Assembly: GCA_964616825.1 (NCBI GenBank)
Contig: CAZTSX010000015.1
Span: forward strand, 1 to 64,000
DNA: 64,000 nucleotides
Source of the DNA: QYOJ01 sp964616825
Lineage (GTDB): Bacteria; Bacteroidota; Bacteroidia; Bacteroidales; FEN-979
Reading direction: 5' to 3'
The position numbers and the translations under genes are program-made. The notes beneath the pieces are model-generated. The model saw only the letters and a list, made by a program, of their open reading frames with translations, had not been told where the DNA came from and ran no database searches. Positions 44,829 through 53,327 of the stretch are shown here, piece by piece; position 1 is the first letter of the stretch, and each line of letters starts with the position of its first letter.

Positions 44829-45030
44829 ATCGTGAAACGTGAATCGTGAAACGTGAAACGTGAAACGTGAAACGTNNNNNNNNNNNNNNNNNNNNNNNNN
44901 NNNNNNNNNNNNNNNNNNNNNNNNNNNNNNNNNNNNNNNNNNNNNNNNNNNNNNNNNNNNNNNNNNNNNNNNNNNTTTCGTGAATCGTGAAACGTGAATC
45001 GTGAAACGTGAAACGTGAAACGTGAAACGT
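44821..45030. repeat. GTGAAWC heptamer array containing an N gap
   Basis: 44821-44875 and 44976-45030 are the same 55 bases, made of GTGAATC and GTGAAAC units, with 100 N between. The identical flanks mean the gap was placed between two contig ends that overlap by 55 bases. The array starts inside the last codons of the macrodomain gene. Confidence 0.95.
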
Positions 45031-45045
45031 AGTTGGAAGTTTCCA

Positions 45046-45079
45046 TAATGACCTTAATGACTCTAATGACCTAATGACT
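45046..45079. repeat. AATGACYTT run at the start of the DUF5916 gene
   Basis: AATGACCTT-AATGACTCT-AATGACCT-AATGACT units. The ATG chosen for the next gene (45074) is part of the last unit. Confidence 0.6.
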
Positions 45080-47554
45080 ACTATTTCTATCAATTCTATT
45101 ATTCATCTCTACAGAAAGTATTTTCTGATTTATATTCTCCTGCTTGCTGCTTTTTCAGGTTTCTCACAGGCTGAACGAAAGGACGTTTCAGCTATTCCAG
45201 CTTCAGAATCGATTAAAATTGATGGCATCCTTGATGAACCTATTTGGAAAGATGCGCCTTCAGCTATAGATTTCATTCAACAGGAACCTTATAATGGGCT
45301 GCCAGCTACGTTACAGTCGGAAGTAAAGTTCGTTTACGACAACTCAGGACTTTACATTGGAGCGATGATGTATGATCCATCACCCGACAGCATTCTAACA
45401 CAGTTGGGTTTAAGGGACTCGGATAATCTCAATGCCGACTTTTTCACGATCATGCTGAGTCCCTTCGACGAGGGATTGAATGCATTCGCTTTTCGGGTCT
45501 ATGCTTCCGATGTACAAACCGACTATAAGATATCTGGAGAGAGTGACAGACATCTCGATGTCAGTTGGGATGCTGTTTGGAAAAGCAAAGCCAGAATTAC
45601 CGATTCCGGTTGGATTGTTGAGATGAAGATTCCCTATTCAGCCATACGGTTTCCTAAAACTGAGATCCAGACCTGGGGAATGAATTGCCAGCGGGATATT
45701 CGCAGGAGCCGGGAGCTGACATCCTGGAACTTCATTGACAGAAAAGTGCAGGGGATTGTTAATCAGGAGGGTTTGTTGATAGGTATCCGGGGCATCAAGC
45801 CTCCATTACGTCTCTCCTTAACACCCTATCTGTCAGGATATATAGAGAAAAATCCTGATCATGATGACTGGCAATTCTCATATAATTATGGTGCCGACCT
45901 GAAATATGGCATCAATCAGAGCTTCACACTTGACATGACTCTGATACCTGATTTCGGGCAAACTCCTTCTGACGATAAGGTCTACAATTTCTCTCCTTTT
46001 GAGATCCGTTATTCAGAAAAACGTCAATTTTTCACCGAAGGAACGGAGATGTTCGACAAAGGAGGGATCTTTTATACCCGGAGGGTTGGAGATGAACCCG
46101 AAGATTATGACCAGGTTTATGATCACCTCGACAGTAACGAGGTGGTAAAAGAAAATCCAATGAACACACGACTGATCAATGCAACGAAAGTTTCAGGACG
46201 TACAAACAGCGGTCTAGGAATCGCTGTATTCAACGGTATGTCGGCAAATACGTGGGCAAAGATCGAGGATACAGTCACAGGAGAAGAAAGACGTTTTTTA
46301 ACACAGGGTTTTACTAACTACAATATGTTGGTGTTGGATCAGGCTTTGAAAAACAACTCCTACTTCTCGGTATTGAACACCAATTTGTACAGAACGGATA
46401 TTGGATATTGTGCAAACGTAACCGGTATTGATTTCAAGTTTGCAAATAATAAATATACTCACTCCATTGTTGGGAATGCATTCATCAGCCAGAAGTATTA
46501 TTCACACGCAAATCCGGATTTCGGATATGCATTTGAGTGGGAGGCCGGAAAAATCAGCGGTAACTTTCAATATGCATACCGGATGGAGGTTCAGAATGAG
46601 ACTTATGATCCAAACGATATGGGGTTTAACTCACGGAACAACCGGTTTGAGAATGAGATCTCCCTGGAGTATAATATCTATGAACCTTTTGGGAAGGTCC
46701 TGGACTGGTTTAACGAGATCTCCATTGAATACAACACTCAATACAAAGGATTAGACTACACCTCATTGATCATTGAAGGCTCCACGCGCACCACCACCCG
46801 GAAATATCTGACCCTGAGCGCCTTTTTTGAGATCAAACCAGATGGCTTCAATTATTATGAGCCACGCGTGGATGGCTGGAAATACAGCAATCCGGGTTAC
46901 GTTGCCGTTGGAGGTTTTACCTCTTCCGACTATAGGAAGAAGCTGGCTCTTGACACACGTGTGACTCTGGCTTACTCATCCCGCTACCTCACCTTCTATT
47001 ATGAATTTGAACTGAAACCACGCTTCCGTCCGAACGACAGACTGTTTTTTGTCTATACCTTCTACATGGAGCACCTGAATAATGATCCGGGATATGTACT
47101 CGATTCACTCAACGCAACGGGAGAGCAGGTGATCATCTTTGGCCGCAGGGATGTACAAACATTGACCAATGTGCTGGAAGCCAATTACATGCTCAGAAGC
47201 AACATTAGTTTGAACCTTCGGTTGCGCCATTATTGGGTTTGGGCTCATTATCTCTCCTTTTACAACCTTCGACCGGATGGTTACTTAAATCCTTCAGACT
47301 ACTCAGGCAACCAGGATGTTGACTACAACCAATTCAACATCGACCTAAGCTTCATCTGGGATTTTGCTCCCGGAAGTCAGCTCTCATTTGTTTGGAAAAA
47401 TGCGGTCAACACATCTGACGACATAATTGATTACCATTTTTTCCGAAACCTCGGAAACACCTTCACCGCACCAGCAACTAATAGTTTCTCTATCCGGGTC
47501 TTGTATTATATCGATGCAATGTATTTTAAGAAAAAGAAGAAGAAACTACCATAA
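45074..47554 (+). CDS. DUF5916 outer-membrane barrel protein with CBM9-like domain
   Basis: 826 residues. Signal-type N-terminus (YFLIYILLLAAFSGFSQ, about 15-31). CBM9-like carbohydrate-binding domain at about 40-215 (IKIDGILDEPIWKDA, VKFVYDNSGLYIGAMMYD, WIVEMKIPYSAIRF). A long DUF5916 region follows that reads as beta-barrel (PDFGQTPSDDKVYNFSPFEIRYSEKRQFFTEG) and ends in aromatic-rich strands (FSIRVLYYIDAMYF). The family is linked to outer-membrane handling of glycans or peptides, without a defined reaction. The ATG at 45074 lies in repeat sequence; the next plausible start is not better. Confidence 0.85.
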   Translation: MTTISINSIIHLYRKYFLIYILLLAAFSGFSQAERKDVSAIPASESIKIDGILDEPIWKDAPSAIDFIQQEPYNGLPATLQSEVKFVYDNSGLYIGAMMYDPSPDSILTQLGLRDSDNLNADFFTIMLSPFDEGLNAFAFRVYASDVQTDYKISGESDRHLDVSWDAVWKSKARITDSGWIVEMKIPYSAIRFPKTEIQTWGMNCQRDIRRSRELTSWNFIDRKVQGIVNQEGLLIGIRGIKPPLRLSLTPYLSGYIEKNPDHDDWQFSYNYGADLKYGINQSFTLDMTLIPDFGQTPSDDKVYNFSPFEIRYSEKRQFFTEGTEMFDKGGIFYTRRVGDEPEDYDQVYDHLDSNEVVKENPMNTRLINATKVSGRTNSGLGIAVFNGMSANTWAKIEDTVTGEERRFLTQGFTNYNMLVLDQALKNNSYFSVLNTNLYRTDIGYCANVTGIDFKFANNKYTHSIVGNAFISQKYYSHANPDFGYAFEWEAGKISGNFQYAYRMEVQNETYDPNDMGFNSRNNRFENEISLEYNIYEPFGKVLDWFNEISIEYNTQYKGLDYTSLIIEGSTRTTTRKYLTLSAFFEIKPDGFNYYEPRVDGWKYSNPGYVAVGGFTSSDYRKKLALDTRVTLAYSSRYLTFYYEFELKPRFRPNDRLFFVYTFYMEHLNNDPGYVLDSLNATGEQVIIFGRRDVQTLTNVLEANYMLRSNISLNLRLRHYWVWAHYLSFYNLRPDGYLNPSDYSGNQDVDYNQFNIDLSFIWDFAPGSQLSFVWKNAVNTSDDIIDYHFFRNLGNTFTAPATNSFSIRVLYYIDAMYFKKKKKKLP

Positions 47555-47588
47555 GAAATTGCCATGGATTGCACATGAATCACACCCC

Positions 47589-47671
47589 ATACATTCCACA
47601 TCTCACATCCTACATCCTACATCTTACCTCTCATCTACATCCTACATCTTACCTCTCACGATTCACGTTTC
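47589..47671. repeat. CATCCTA heptamer array merging into GTGAAAC units
   Basis: CATCCTA/CATCTTA/CCTCTCA units (47589-47655), then CACGATTCACGTTTCTCG (GTGAAAC family) to 47671. The array lies between the convergent DUF5916 and ABC-F genes. The last ABC-F codons and its TGA (47656-47658) are inside it. Confidence 0.8.
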
Positions 47672-49524
47672 TCGCTCAACTCCAACCACCTGTCTCCTTT
47701 CTCCGCCAGCTCTCTGAGAATCACTGCAAAGCGTTGGGATTTTGCATGTAGTTCTTCCGTCTCAAGTGTATCTGAATTCAATGACATTTCAATCTCGCTC
47801 TTCTCGTTTTCCAATGCCTCCAATTCACGTTCTAACACCTCCAATTCACGTTTATCCTTAAACGTTAGCTTACCTGGATCGGGCTTTTTGTAGGCGGGCT
47901 TCACAGGCTCTGGAAGTTTTGCTCTGGCTTTAAGTTGCCGTTTGCGATGTTCGATGTAGGCACGGTACCGGGTATAGTTCCCCGGAAAATCCTTTACTAC
48001 GCCATCTCCTTCAAAGACAAAAAGGTGGTCGACGATTTTATCCAGGAAAAAACGGTCATGTGATGCGACCAGTACACATCCATTGAACGATTCGAGATAC
48101 TCCTCAAGTACATTGAGGGTCAGGATATCCAGATCATTAGTCGGTTCGTCGAGGATCAAAAAATTGGGACTATGCATCAGCACTGTAACCAGGTATAAGC
48201 GACGTTTCTCACCCCCGCTGAGTTTGTATACCGGCTGATGGTGAACAGGATACGGAAACATAAAATAGTTAAGAAAAGCAGCGGCAGAGATCATATCTCC
48301 ATTTCCAAGTTTCACGACATCGGCAATTTCACGTACTACATCAATCACTTTAGCATCAGGATTGAATGAAATACCCTCCTGAGTATAATAACCAAACTGA
48401 ATGGTTTCTCCTTTCTTCACTGATCCCTTCTGAGGTTTTAATTTTCCTGTGACAAGGTCCAGAAAAGTCGACTTTCCACTCCCGTTATCCCCGATGATGC
48501 CGATCTTCTCATACCGTTTGAAGGTAAATGAAAATCCTTTCAACATTGCTAGTTCCCCCCAGGAGAACGACAGGTCATTTACTTCCAGGATCTTTTTCCC
48601 CATCCGTCGACCTTGAATGTGGATCTTCATTCGCTCATCAGGAACTTTTCGGCTGGCTGTCTCCTCCAATTCGTAAAAGCTATCAATCCGCGCTTTAGCT
48701 TTGGTAGTTCGTGCTTTTGGCATCCGGCGCATCCACTCCTGTTCTTTCCGAAGCAGGTTCTGCGCTTTCTCTGTCTCTTTGGTTAAAATATCCAGCCGCT
48801 CGGCCTGCTTCTCAAGGAAGTAAGAATAATTCCCCCGGTAGCGATGGATTCCCGTATGATCCAGTTCCAGTATTTCAGAACAGACCCGATCCAGGAAATA
48901 GCGATCATGTGTCACCATCAGGAACGTGATCCTGCGAGTAGAAAGATACTCTTCAAGCCATTCGATCATCTCTACATCAAGGTGGTTGGTAGGTTCGTCC
49001 AGGATCATGAAATCAGGTTCTGTGATCAATACCTTAGCCAGAGACACCCGCTTCTGTTGTCCGCCCGATAGTTCATCAATACGACTGTCTAGGTCGGGGA
49101 TTTGAAGTCGCGACAGGATCTGCTTGATGCGGATCTCATACTCCCAGCCATTGACCGCATCCATCCTGGCGATTGCTTCCTCCACCTCCTCCCTATTCTT
49201 ACCCAGAATAGCCCGTTCGTAAATAGAGATCGTTTGAAGAACCTCATTTGACGTCATATAGACCTCATTAAAAACAGTATTAGAACCAGTCAGGACCGGT
49301 TCCTGTTTCAGATATCCCAGTGAGGCTTTATTGAACAATTTTACCGTTCCTCCGTCAGAAGGTTCTTCACCCGCAATAATATTCAGTAAACTCGTTTTTC
49401 CGGCACCATTCCTGGCAATCAGTGCAATTTTCTGGTATTGGCTGATCACAAAGGAGATCTCCTCGAAGAGTACGTTATCTCCGTAACTACGGGAAAGGTT
49501 TTCAACAGTGAGGATGGTGGACAT
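47656..49524 (-). CDS. ABC-F family ATPase (ribosome-associated type)
   Basis: 622 residues from ATG at 49524. Two ABC modules: Walker A ARNGAGKTS (near residue 37) and GDNGSGKST (near 345); signatures LSGGQQKRVSLAKVL and LSGGEKRRLYLVTVL; Walker B FMILDEPTNHLD and FLILDEPTNDLD. The inter-domain linker (LEKQAERLDILTKETEKAQ) and a C-terminal coiled coil (LEVLERELEALENEKSEIE) are typical of Uup-type ABC-F proteins, which act on ribosomes or branched DNA. TACCTTTG at 49553-49546 is the likely promoter, which supports the ATG start over an upstream TTG. Confidence 0.93.
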   Translation of the reverse strand: MSTILTVENLSRSYGDNVLFEEISFVISQYQKIALIARNGAGKTSLLNIIAGEEPSDGGTVKLFNKASLGYLKQEPVLTGSNTVFNEVYMTSNEVLQTISIYERAILGKNREEVEEAIARMDAVNGWEYEIRIKQILSRLQIPDLDSRIDELSGGQQKRVSLAKVLITEPDFMILDEPTNHLDVEMIEWLEEYLSTRRITFLMVTHDRYFLDRVCSEILELDHTGIHRYRGNYSYFLEKQAERLDILTKETEKAQNLLRKEQEWMRRMPKARTTKAKARIDSFYELEETASRKVPDERMKIHIQGRRMGKKILEVNDLSFSWGELAMLKGFSFTFKRYEKIGIIGDNGSGKSTFLDLVTGKLKPQKGSVKKGETIQFGYYTQEGISFNPDAKVIDVVREIADVVKLGNGDMISAAAFLNYFMFPYPVHHQPVYKLSGGEKRRLYLVTVLMHSPNFLILDEPTNDLDILTLNVLEEYLESFNGCVLVASHDRFFLDKIVDHLFVFEGDGVVKDFPGNYTRYRAYIEHRKRQLKARAKLPEPVKPAYKKPDPGKLTFKDKRELEVLERELEALENEKSEIEMSLNSDTLETEELHAKSQRFAVILRELAEKGDRWLELSEKRES

Positions 49525-49718
49525 GCAGTCAAATATCAATCAGGCTGCAAAGGTAGATGTTTATTTAGATGTTGGATCTTGATTTTCCCATCGATGGTAA
49601 TCATGCTTTCATCGGTCAAAAACTGCTGCTTATCGAAACGGCCGAAAAATTTTATGCAAAACTGTAACTAAAAGCTTGGGGCTCCGTCATATTATCCAGA
49701 ACATAAAAATTCAATATC

Positions 49719-50027
49719 ATGAAAGCAATGATCATCTTAATAGCCTTAGTCGGATTCCAGTTCACCACAGTGTTTGGAGGAATAATTGGAGAAAAAGCCA
49801 CTACGATTCCTTCGAGTAAAACAATCTGCGAGCATACAATCCTTTCACCATCCGTTCCTATGGAAGCTACATTCATTGATTCAAGTGATACAGATTTACA
49901 ACTGAGTGATCTTGCACCGGTGGTTCCATTGGAAGCTGGTTTCACAGTAGAAGAGAGTCAAGTACCGAATCACAGCACCTTCGCCCCCATCGTCCCGAAA
50001 GAGGCCGATTTTGAAGAGTCCAAATAA
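49719..50027 (+). CDS. Small exported protein with three APxVPxEAxF repeats
   Basis: 102 residues, not recognised. Residues 1-20 look like a signal peptide (MKAMIILIALVGFQFTTVFG). The mature part carries three spaced copies of one motif: LSPSVPMEATF, LAPVVPLEAGF and FAPIVPKEADF, about 20-27 residues apart, each followed by an acidic/Ser spacer. It is mature-acidic, Cys-poor and without a membrane segment. The gene is monocistronic, ended by a clear terminator, with the copper ATPase downstream on the same strand. Role unknown; the repeat spacing suggests a binding or surface-anchoring peptide. Confidence 0.75.
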   Translation: MKAMIILIALVGFQFTTVFGGIIGEKATTIPSSKTICEHTILSPSVPMEATFIDSSDTDLQLSDLAPVVPLEAGFTVEESQVPNHSTFAPIVPKEADFEESK

Positions 50028-50053
50028 CCCCCTATATATATCCCTTTTTTTTT

Positions 50054-50083
50054 AAAACCGTTCCTTCTGGAGCGGTTTTTTTT
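50054..50083 (+). terminator. Rho-independent terminator of the small exported protein gene
   Basis: Stem AAAACCGTTCC / GGAGCGGTTTT with a TTCT loop, followed by a T8 run. It separates the small gene from copA. Confidence 0.9.
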
Positions 50084-50117
50084 GTTGATTCCTAAATTTT
50101 AGAAGATTGGGGTGCTG

Positions 50118-50147
50118 TATATTTGCAGAAATGCCGATATTGGCATT
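50118..50147 (+). promoter_or_regulatory. copA promoter element with adjacent inverted repeat
   Basis: -7 element TATATTTG at 50118-50125, then the perfect inverted repeat AATGCC-N6-GGCATT at 50130-50147, which would begin at about +1. Its position suits an operator for a metal-responsive repressor, or an RNA hairpin. A strong ribosome-binding site (AAGGAGGG) sits at 50171-50178. Confidence 0.55.
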
Positions 50148-50185
50148 AGAATTTATACTAACCATGCAATAAGGAGGGCAGAGAC

Positions 50186-52378
50186 ATGAGTACAGACCTA
50201 AATCCGAAAGAAGGACACCTACTAGACCCTGTCTGTGATATGATGGTAACGAGTGACGACAAGTCAACAACATATACCTGCCCAATGCATCCTGAAATTC
50301 AACAGCAAGGACCGGGAAGTTGCCCAATATGCGGCATGGCGCTTGAACCACTTACTGTTAAAGTTGGAGAAAAAAGCGAAGAGTTCATCGATATGAGTCG
50401 TCGTTTCTGGATCAGTACTGTACTTGCTTTGCCACTTTTTGTTCTTGCAATGATCGCTGATATGTTTCCTTCATGGCTGCCTGAAGGACTTTCAATGAAA
50501 ACGATTCAATGGATTGAGTTTGCCTTAGCAACTCCAGTTGTTTTATGGGGTGGCTGGCCATTCTTTGTTCGAGGCTGGCAATCTATCCTGTCCTGGAATC
50601 TCAATATGTTTACCTTGATTGCATTAGGCATCTCAGTAGCATGGATATATAGTGTTGTGGCATTATTGTTTCCACAGATCTTTCCACCTACCATGCAAAC
50701 GAAAGATGGTTTGGTAGATGTCTACTTTGAAGCAGCAGCAGTCATCACGGCATTGGTCCTTCTCGGACAAGTACTTGAATTACGGGCCCGTTCACGAACC
50801 AATGCGGCCATTCAGATGCTAATGGGACTCAATCCAAAAACAGCACGCATTGTGAGAAAAGATGGAACTGAAGAAGATATACCTCTGGAGGAGGTACAAC
50901 CCGGTGATACGCTGCGTATTCGCCCCGGTGAGAAAATTCCTGTGGATGGGACAGTCATTGAAGGAGAAAGTCATGTAGATGAATCCATGATCACAGGTGA
51001 ACCTATCCCGGTGACAAAATTAACAGGTGAGAAGCTCATTGGAGCCACGGTAAATGGAACGGGTAGTTTATTAATGCGGGCAGAAAATGTTGGATCCGAC
51101 ACCTTACTTGCACAGATCATTAAAATGGTGGCTGAGGCACAACGCACACGGGCACCCATTCAAAAGCTGGCCGATGTAGTGGCGGGTTACTTTGTCCCCA
51201 CCGTTGTTGGTATTGCCGTAATTGCCTTTATTATATGGTGGGTTGTGGGACCCCAACCACGTCTTGCGCATGCAATTGTTAATGCAGTTGCCGTGCTTAT
51301 CATTGCTTGTCCATGTGCATTGGGACTTGCTACACCTATTTCCATTATGGTCGGAACGGGGCGTGGTGCGACAGCAGGAGTTTTAATAAAGAACGCCGAA
51401 GCATTAGAGGTAATGGAAAAAGTCGATACTGTAGTTGTGGACAAGACCGGGACCTTGACCGAAGGCAAACCTAAATTAGTAGCTATACAAGCAGAAAAAG
51501 AATTTACCGAAGACGATGTATTACGTTTCTCCGCCAGTCTTGAACGTGCCAGTGAGCATCCGTTGGCAGAGGCTATTGTCACTGGAGCGGAAGAGAAGGG
51601 GGTTAAATTGGTTAAACCCGATCATTTCCAGTCGATAACCGGAAAAGGTGTAACAGGTGAAGTTGATGGATATAAGGTTGCTGTAGGCAACTTGAAACTG
51701 CTGGAGGACCTGGATGTCAAGGCGGGAGATTTGTCTCGGCAAGCTGACAAACAACGTGCCGAAGGTCAAACGGTTATGATGGTTTCGGTGAATGGCAGGG
51801 CAGCAGGATTAATTTGTGTCGCTGATCCCATTAAAGAATCAACACCAGTAGCTATCCGCGATTTGCATGCTGATGGAATAAAGATTGTGATGCTCACAGG
51901 TGATAGTCATGCCACTGCTAAAGCCGTTGCCGCCAAACTGGAGATCGACCAGGTTCATGCTGAAGTGTTACCTGACCAGAAAGCCGAAGTAATTAAACAA
52001 CTTCAGGCTGATGGCCGTATTGTTGCCATGGCTGGTGATGGCATTAATGACGCTCCTGCATTGGCACAGGCACAGGTTGGTATTGCCATGGGTACAGGTA
52101 CCGATGTGGCAATGGAGAGTGCAGGTATCACGTTAGTCAAAGGCGATTTACGAGGTATCGTCAGAGCCAGAAAATTAAGCCGGGCCACCATGCGTAACAT
52201 CAGACAGAATCTGTTTTTTGCTTTCATTTATAACTCAGCAGGCGTTCCTATCGCTGCAGGAATATTGTATCCCTTCTTCGGAATCCTGCTGTCGCCAATG
52301 ATCGCTGCAGTAGCAATGAGCTTTAGCTCCGTGTCTGTAATTAGTAATTCTCTCAGGCTTAAACGCGTTAAACTATAA
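50186..52378 (+). CDS. copA: Heavy-metal (copper/silver type) P1B ATPase
   Basis: 730 residues, exports Cu+ or Ag+ across the inner membrane. The N-terminus has a YHS-like DPVCDMMV and a metal-binding YTCPMHPEIQQQGPGSCPICGMALEP instead of a CxxC ferredoxin-like domain. Eight membrane segments follow; the ion motif is CPC in IIACPCALGLATP (near residue 374), the phosphorylated Asp is in DKTGTLTEG (near 417), HP in SEHPLAEA, and the hinge is GDGINDAPAL. The CPC plus MxxSS near the end (MSFSSVSVISNSLRL) favours Cu+/Ag+. No chaperone or regulator gene is next to it. Confidence 0.93.
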   Translation: MSTDLNPKEGHLLDPVCDMMVTSDDKSTTYTCPMHPEIQQQGPGSCPICGMALEPLTVKVGEKSEEFIDMSRRFWISTVLALPLFVLAMIADMFPSWLPEGLSMKTIQWIEFALATPVVLWGGWPFFVRGWQSILSWNLNMFTLIALGISVAWIYSVVALLFPQIFPPTMQTKDGLVDVYFEAAAVITALVLLGQVLELRARSRTNAAIQMLMGLNPKTARIVRKDGTEEDIPLEEVQPGDTLRIRPGEKIPVDGTVIEGESHVDESMITGEPIPVTKLTGEKLIGATVNGTGSLLMRAENVGSDTLLAQIIKMVAEAQRTRAPIQKLADVVAGYFVPTVVGIAVIAFIIWWVVGPQPRLAHAIVNAVAVLIIACPCALGLATPISIMVGTGRGATAGVLIKNAEALEVMEKVDTVVVDKTGTLTEGKPKLVAIQAEKEFTEDDVLRFSASLERASEHPLAEAIVTGAEEKGVKLVKPDHFQSITGKGVTGEVDGYKVAVGNLKLLEDLDVKAGDLSRQADKQRAEGQTVMMVSVNGRAAGLICVADPIKESTPVAIRDLHADGIKIVMLTGDSHATAKAVAAKLEIDQVHAEVLPDQKAEVIKQLQADGRIVAMAGDGINDAPALAQAQVGIAMGTGTDVAMESAGITLVKGDLRGIVRARKLSRATMRNIRQNLFFAFIYNSAGVPIAAGILYPFFGILLSPMIAAVAMSFSSVSVISNSLRLKRVKL

Positions 52379-52433
52379 TGTTTAACTATGATCTCCGGGA
52401 CAATATCAGTGAATCTGAAGAACTTTTGAGAAG

Positions 52434-52506
52434 AGCGGTAAATGGGACTCGAACCCACGACCCTCAGCTTGGGAAGCTGATGCTCTACCAACTGAGCTAC
52501 TACCGC
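52434..52506 (-). tRNA. tRNA-Gly (CCC)
   Basis: 73 nt cloverleaf. Acceptor GCGGTAG/TTACCGC with one G-T pair and discriminator T; D arm GCTC...GAGC; anticodon stem TCAGC/GCTGA with loop TTCCCAA, anticodon CCC; T arm GTGGG-TTCGAGT-CCCAT. The CCA end is not encoded. It is on the strand opposite copA, 55 bp from its stop. TATTTTTG at 52524-52517 is a likely promoter. Confidence 0.96.
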
Positions 52507-52516
52507 GCTTGCCTGA

Positions 52517-52554
52517 CAAAAATAGCGAAAAACTCTTCTGCTTCTTTATCTTTG
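52517..52554. promoter_or_regulatory. Divergent promoters of tRNA-Gly and the methyltransferase gene
   Basis: Minus strand TATTTTTG (52524-52517) lies 11 bp before the tRNA 5' end. Plus strand TATCTTTG (52547-52554) lies 15 bp before the ATG at 52569. Confidence 0.65.
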
Positions 52555-52568
52555 TTGGAAAATTCCCC

Positions 52569-53132
52569 ATGCCCACTCCCAATCTTATCATTTTAATAAC
52601 CTTTTCCTTGTTAGGAGCTTCTATGTTTGTAATTGGTGCCCAATACCGTAACAAAGGGATTAATTTTTTTGGCAGACCTACGATTGAGAAACGTTATTTC
52701 ATCACTGGAAAAGTAAGCCTTTTCGCCTCCTGGGCTCTATTTCTTGTCAAAGCAATGCTTCCCGGATGGGGCTGGAATCCAGTTTCGGATGGAGTTGCCT
52801 GGTTTGCGGCTCTTTTAAACGGTATAGGGACCCTTATCATGATTCTGGCATTTTACAAACTCGGTTCTTCGCTTCGGGTTGGTCTTCCTGAAAAAAAGAC
52901 CCAATTGCAGACTTCCGGCATCTATTACATCAGCAGGAATCCAATCTACCTTGGGTTTTTCCTGATCTGTATTGCCTCCTGCCTCTTTTTCCCTAACCCG
53001 ATTAATATTGTTCTGGTACTCTATGGTATGCTCATCCACCACCGAATCATTCTTGAAGAAGAGAAATTTCTAGCCAACCGGTTTGGAAACGCCTGGGAGA
53101 ATTATATATTAAAAGTAAGGCGATATATCTAG
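52569..53132 (+). CDS. Isoprenylcysteine/phospholipid methyltransferase-like membrane protein
   Basis: 187 residues from ATG at 52569, supported by a TATCTTTG element 15 bp upstream; an open frame with a TTG start 60 nt earlier would overlap the tRNA promoter. Four or five membrane segments. The C-terminal part has the ICMT/PEMT pattern: GIYYISRNPIYLGFFLICIA, then HHRIILEEEKFLANRFGNAWENYILKVRRY, which binds S-adenosylmethionine in relatives. The substrate is unknown. Confidence 0.8.
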   Translation: MPTPNLIILITFSLLGASMFVIGAQYRNKGINFFGRPTIEKRYFITGKVSLFASWALFLVKAMLPGWGWNPVSDGVAWFAALLNGIGTLIMILAFYKLGSSLRVGLPEKKTQLQTSGIYYISRNPIYLGFFLICIASCLFFPNPINIVLVLYGMLIHHRIILEEEKFLANRFGNAWENYILKVRRYI

Positions 53133-53136
53133 CTTT

Positions 53137-53185
53137 CCAGCATCCAGTCATCCCGCCATCCAGTTATCCAGTTATCAGTCATCCA
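53137..53185. repeat. CATCCAG/CCAGTTAT array
   Basis: Mixed 7-8 nt units CAGCATC, CAGTCATC, CCAGTTAT, CCAGTTAT after the methyltransferase stop. The rest of the 195-bp spacer holds only the kinase promoter (TATTTTTG at 53281-53288). Confidence 0.7.
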
Positions 53186-53327
53186 AAACCTTCTGCTTCT
53201 CTTGCATAGATATAGTCATCATACAAGCTATGATCTCAAAAGTCGGAATAATTTCACGATTACAGAATTTGATTTCCTTATATTTTTGTTTACTTTTACA
53301 ATACAATCATGCTGAATACAACCAGCA

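Noticed and set aside
44821..45030. Possible CRISPR array or phase-variation locus in the GTGAAAC array
   Set aside because: Units are contiguous 7-mers without spacers, no cas genes are in the window, and neither neighbouring gene is a contingency-type surface gene switched by the array length. The flanks of the gap are one duplicated 55-mer.
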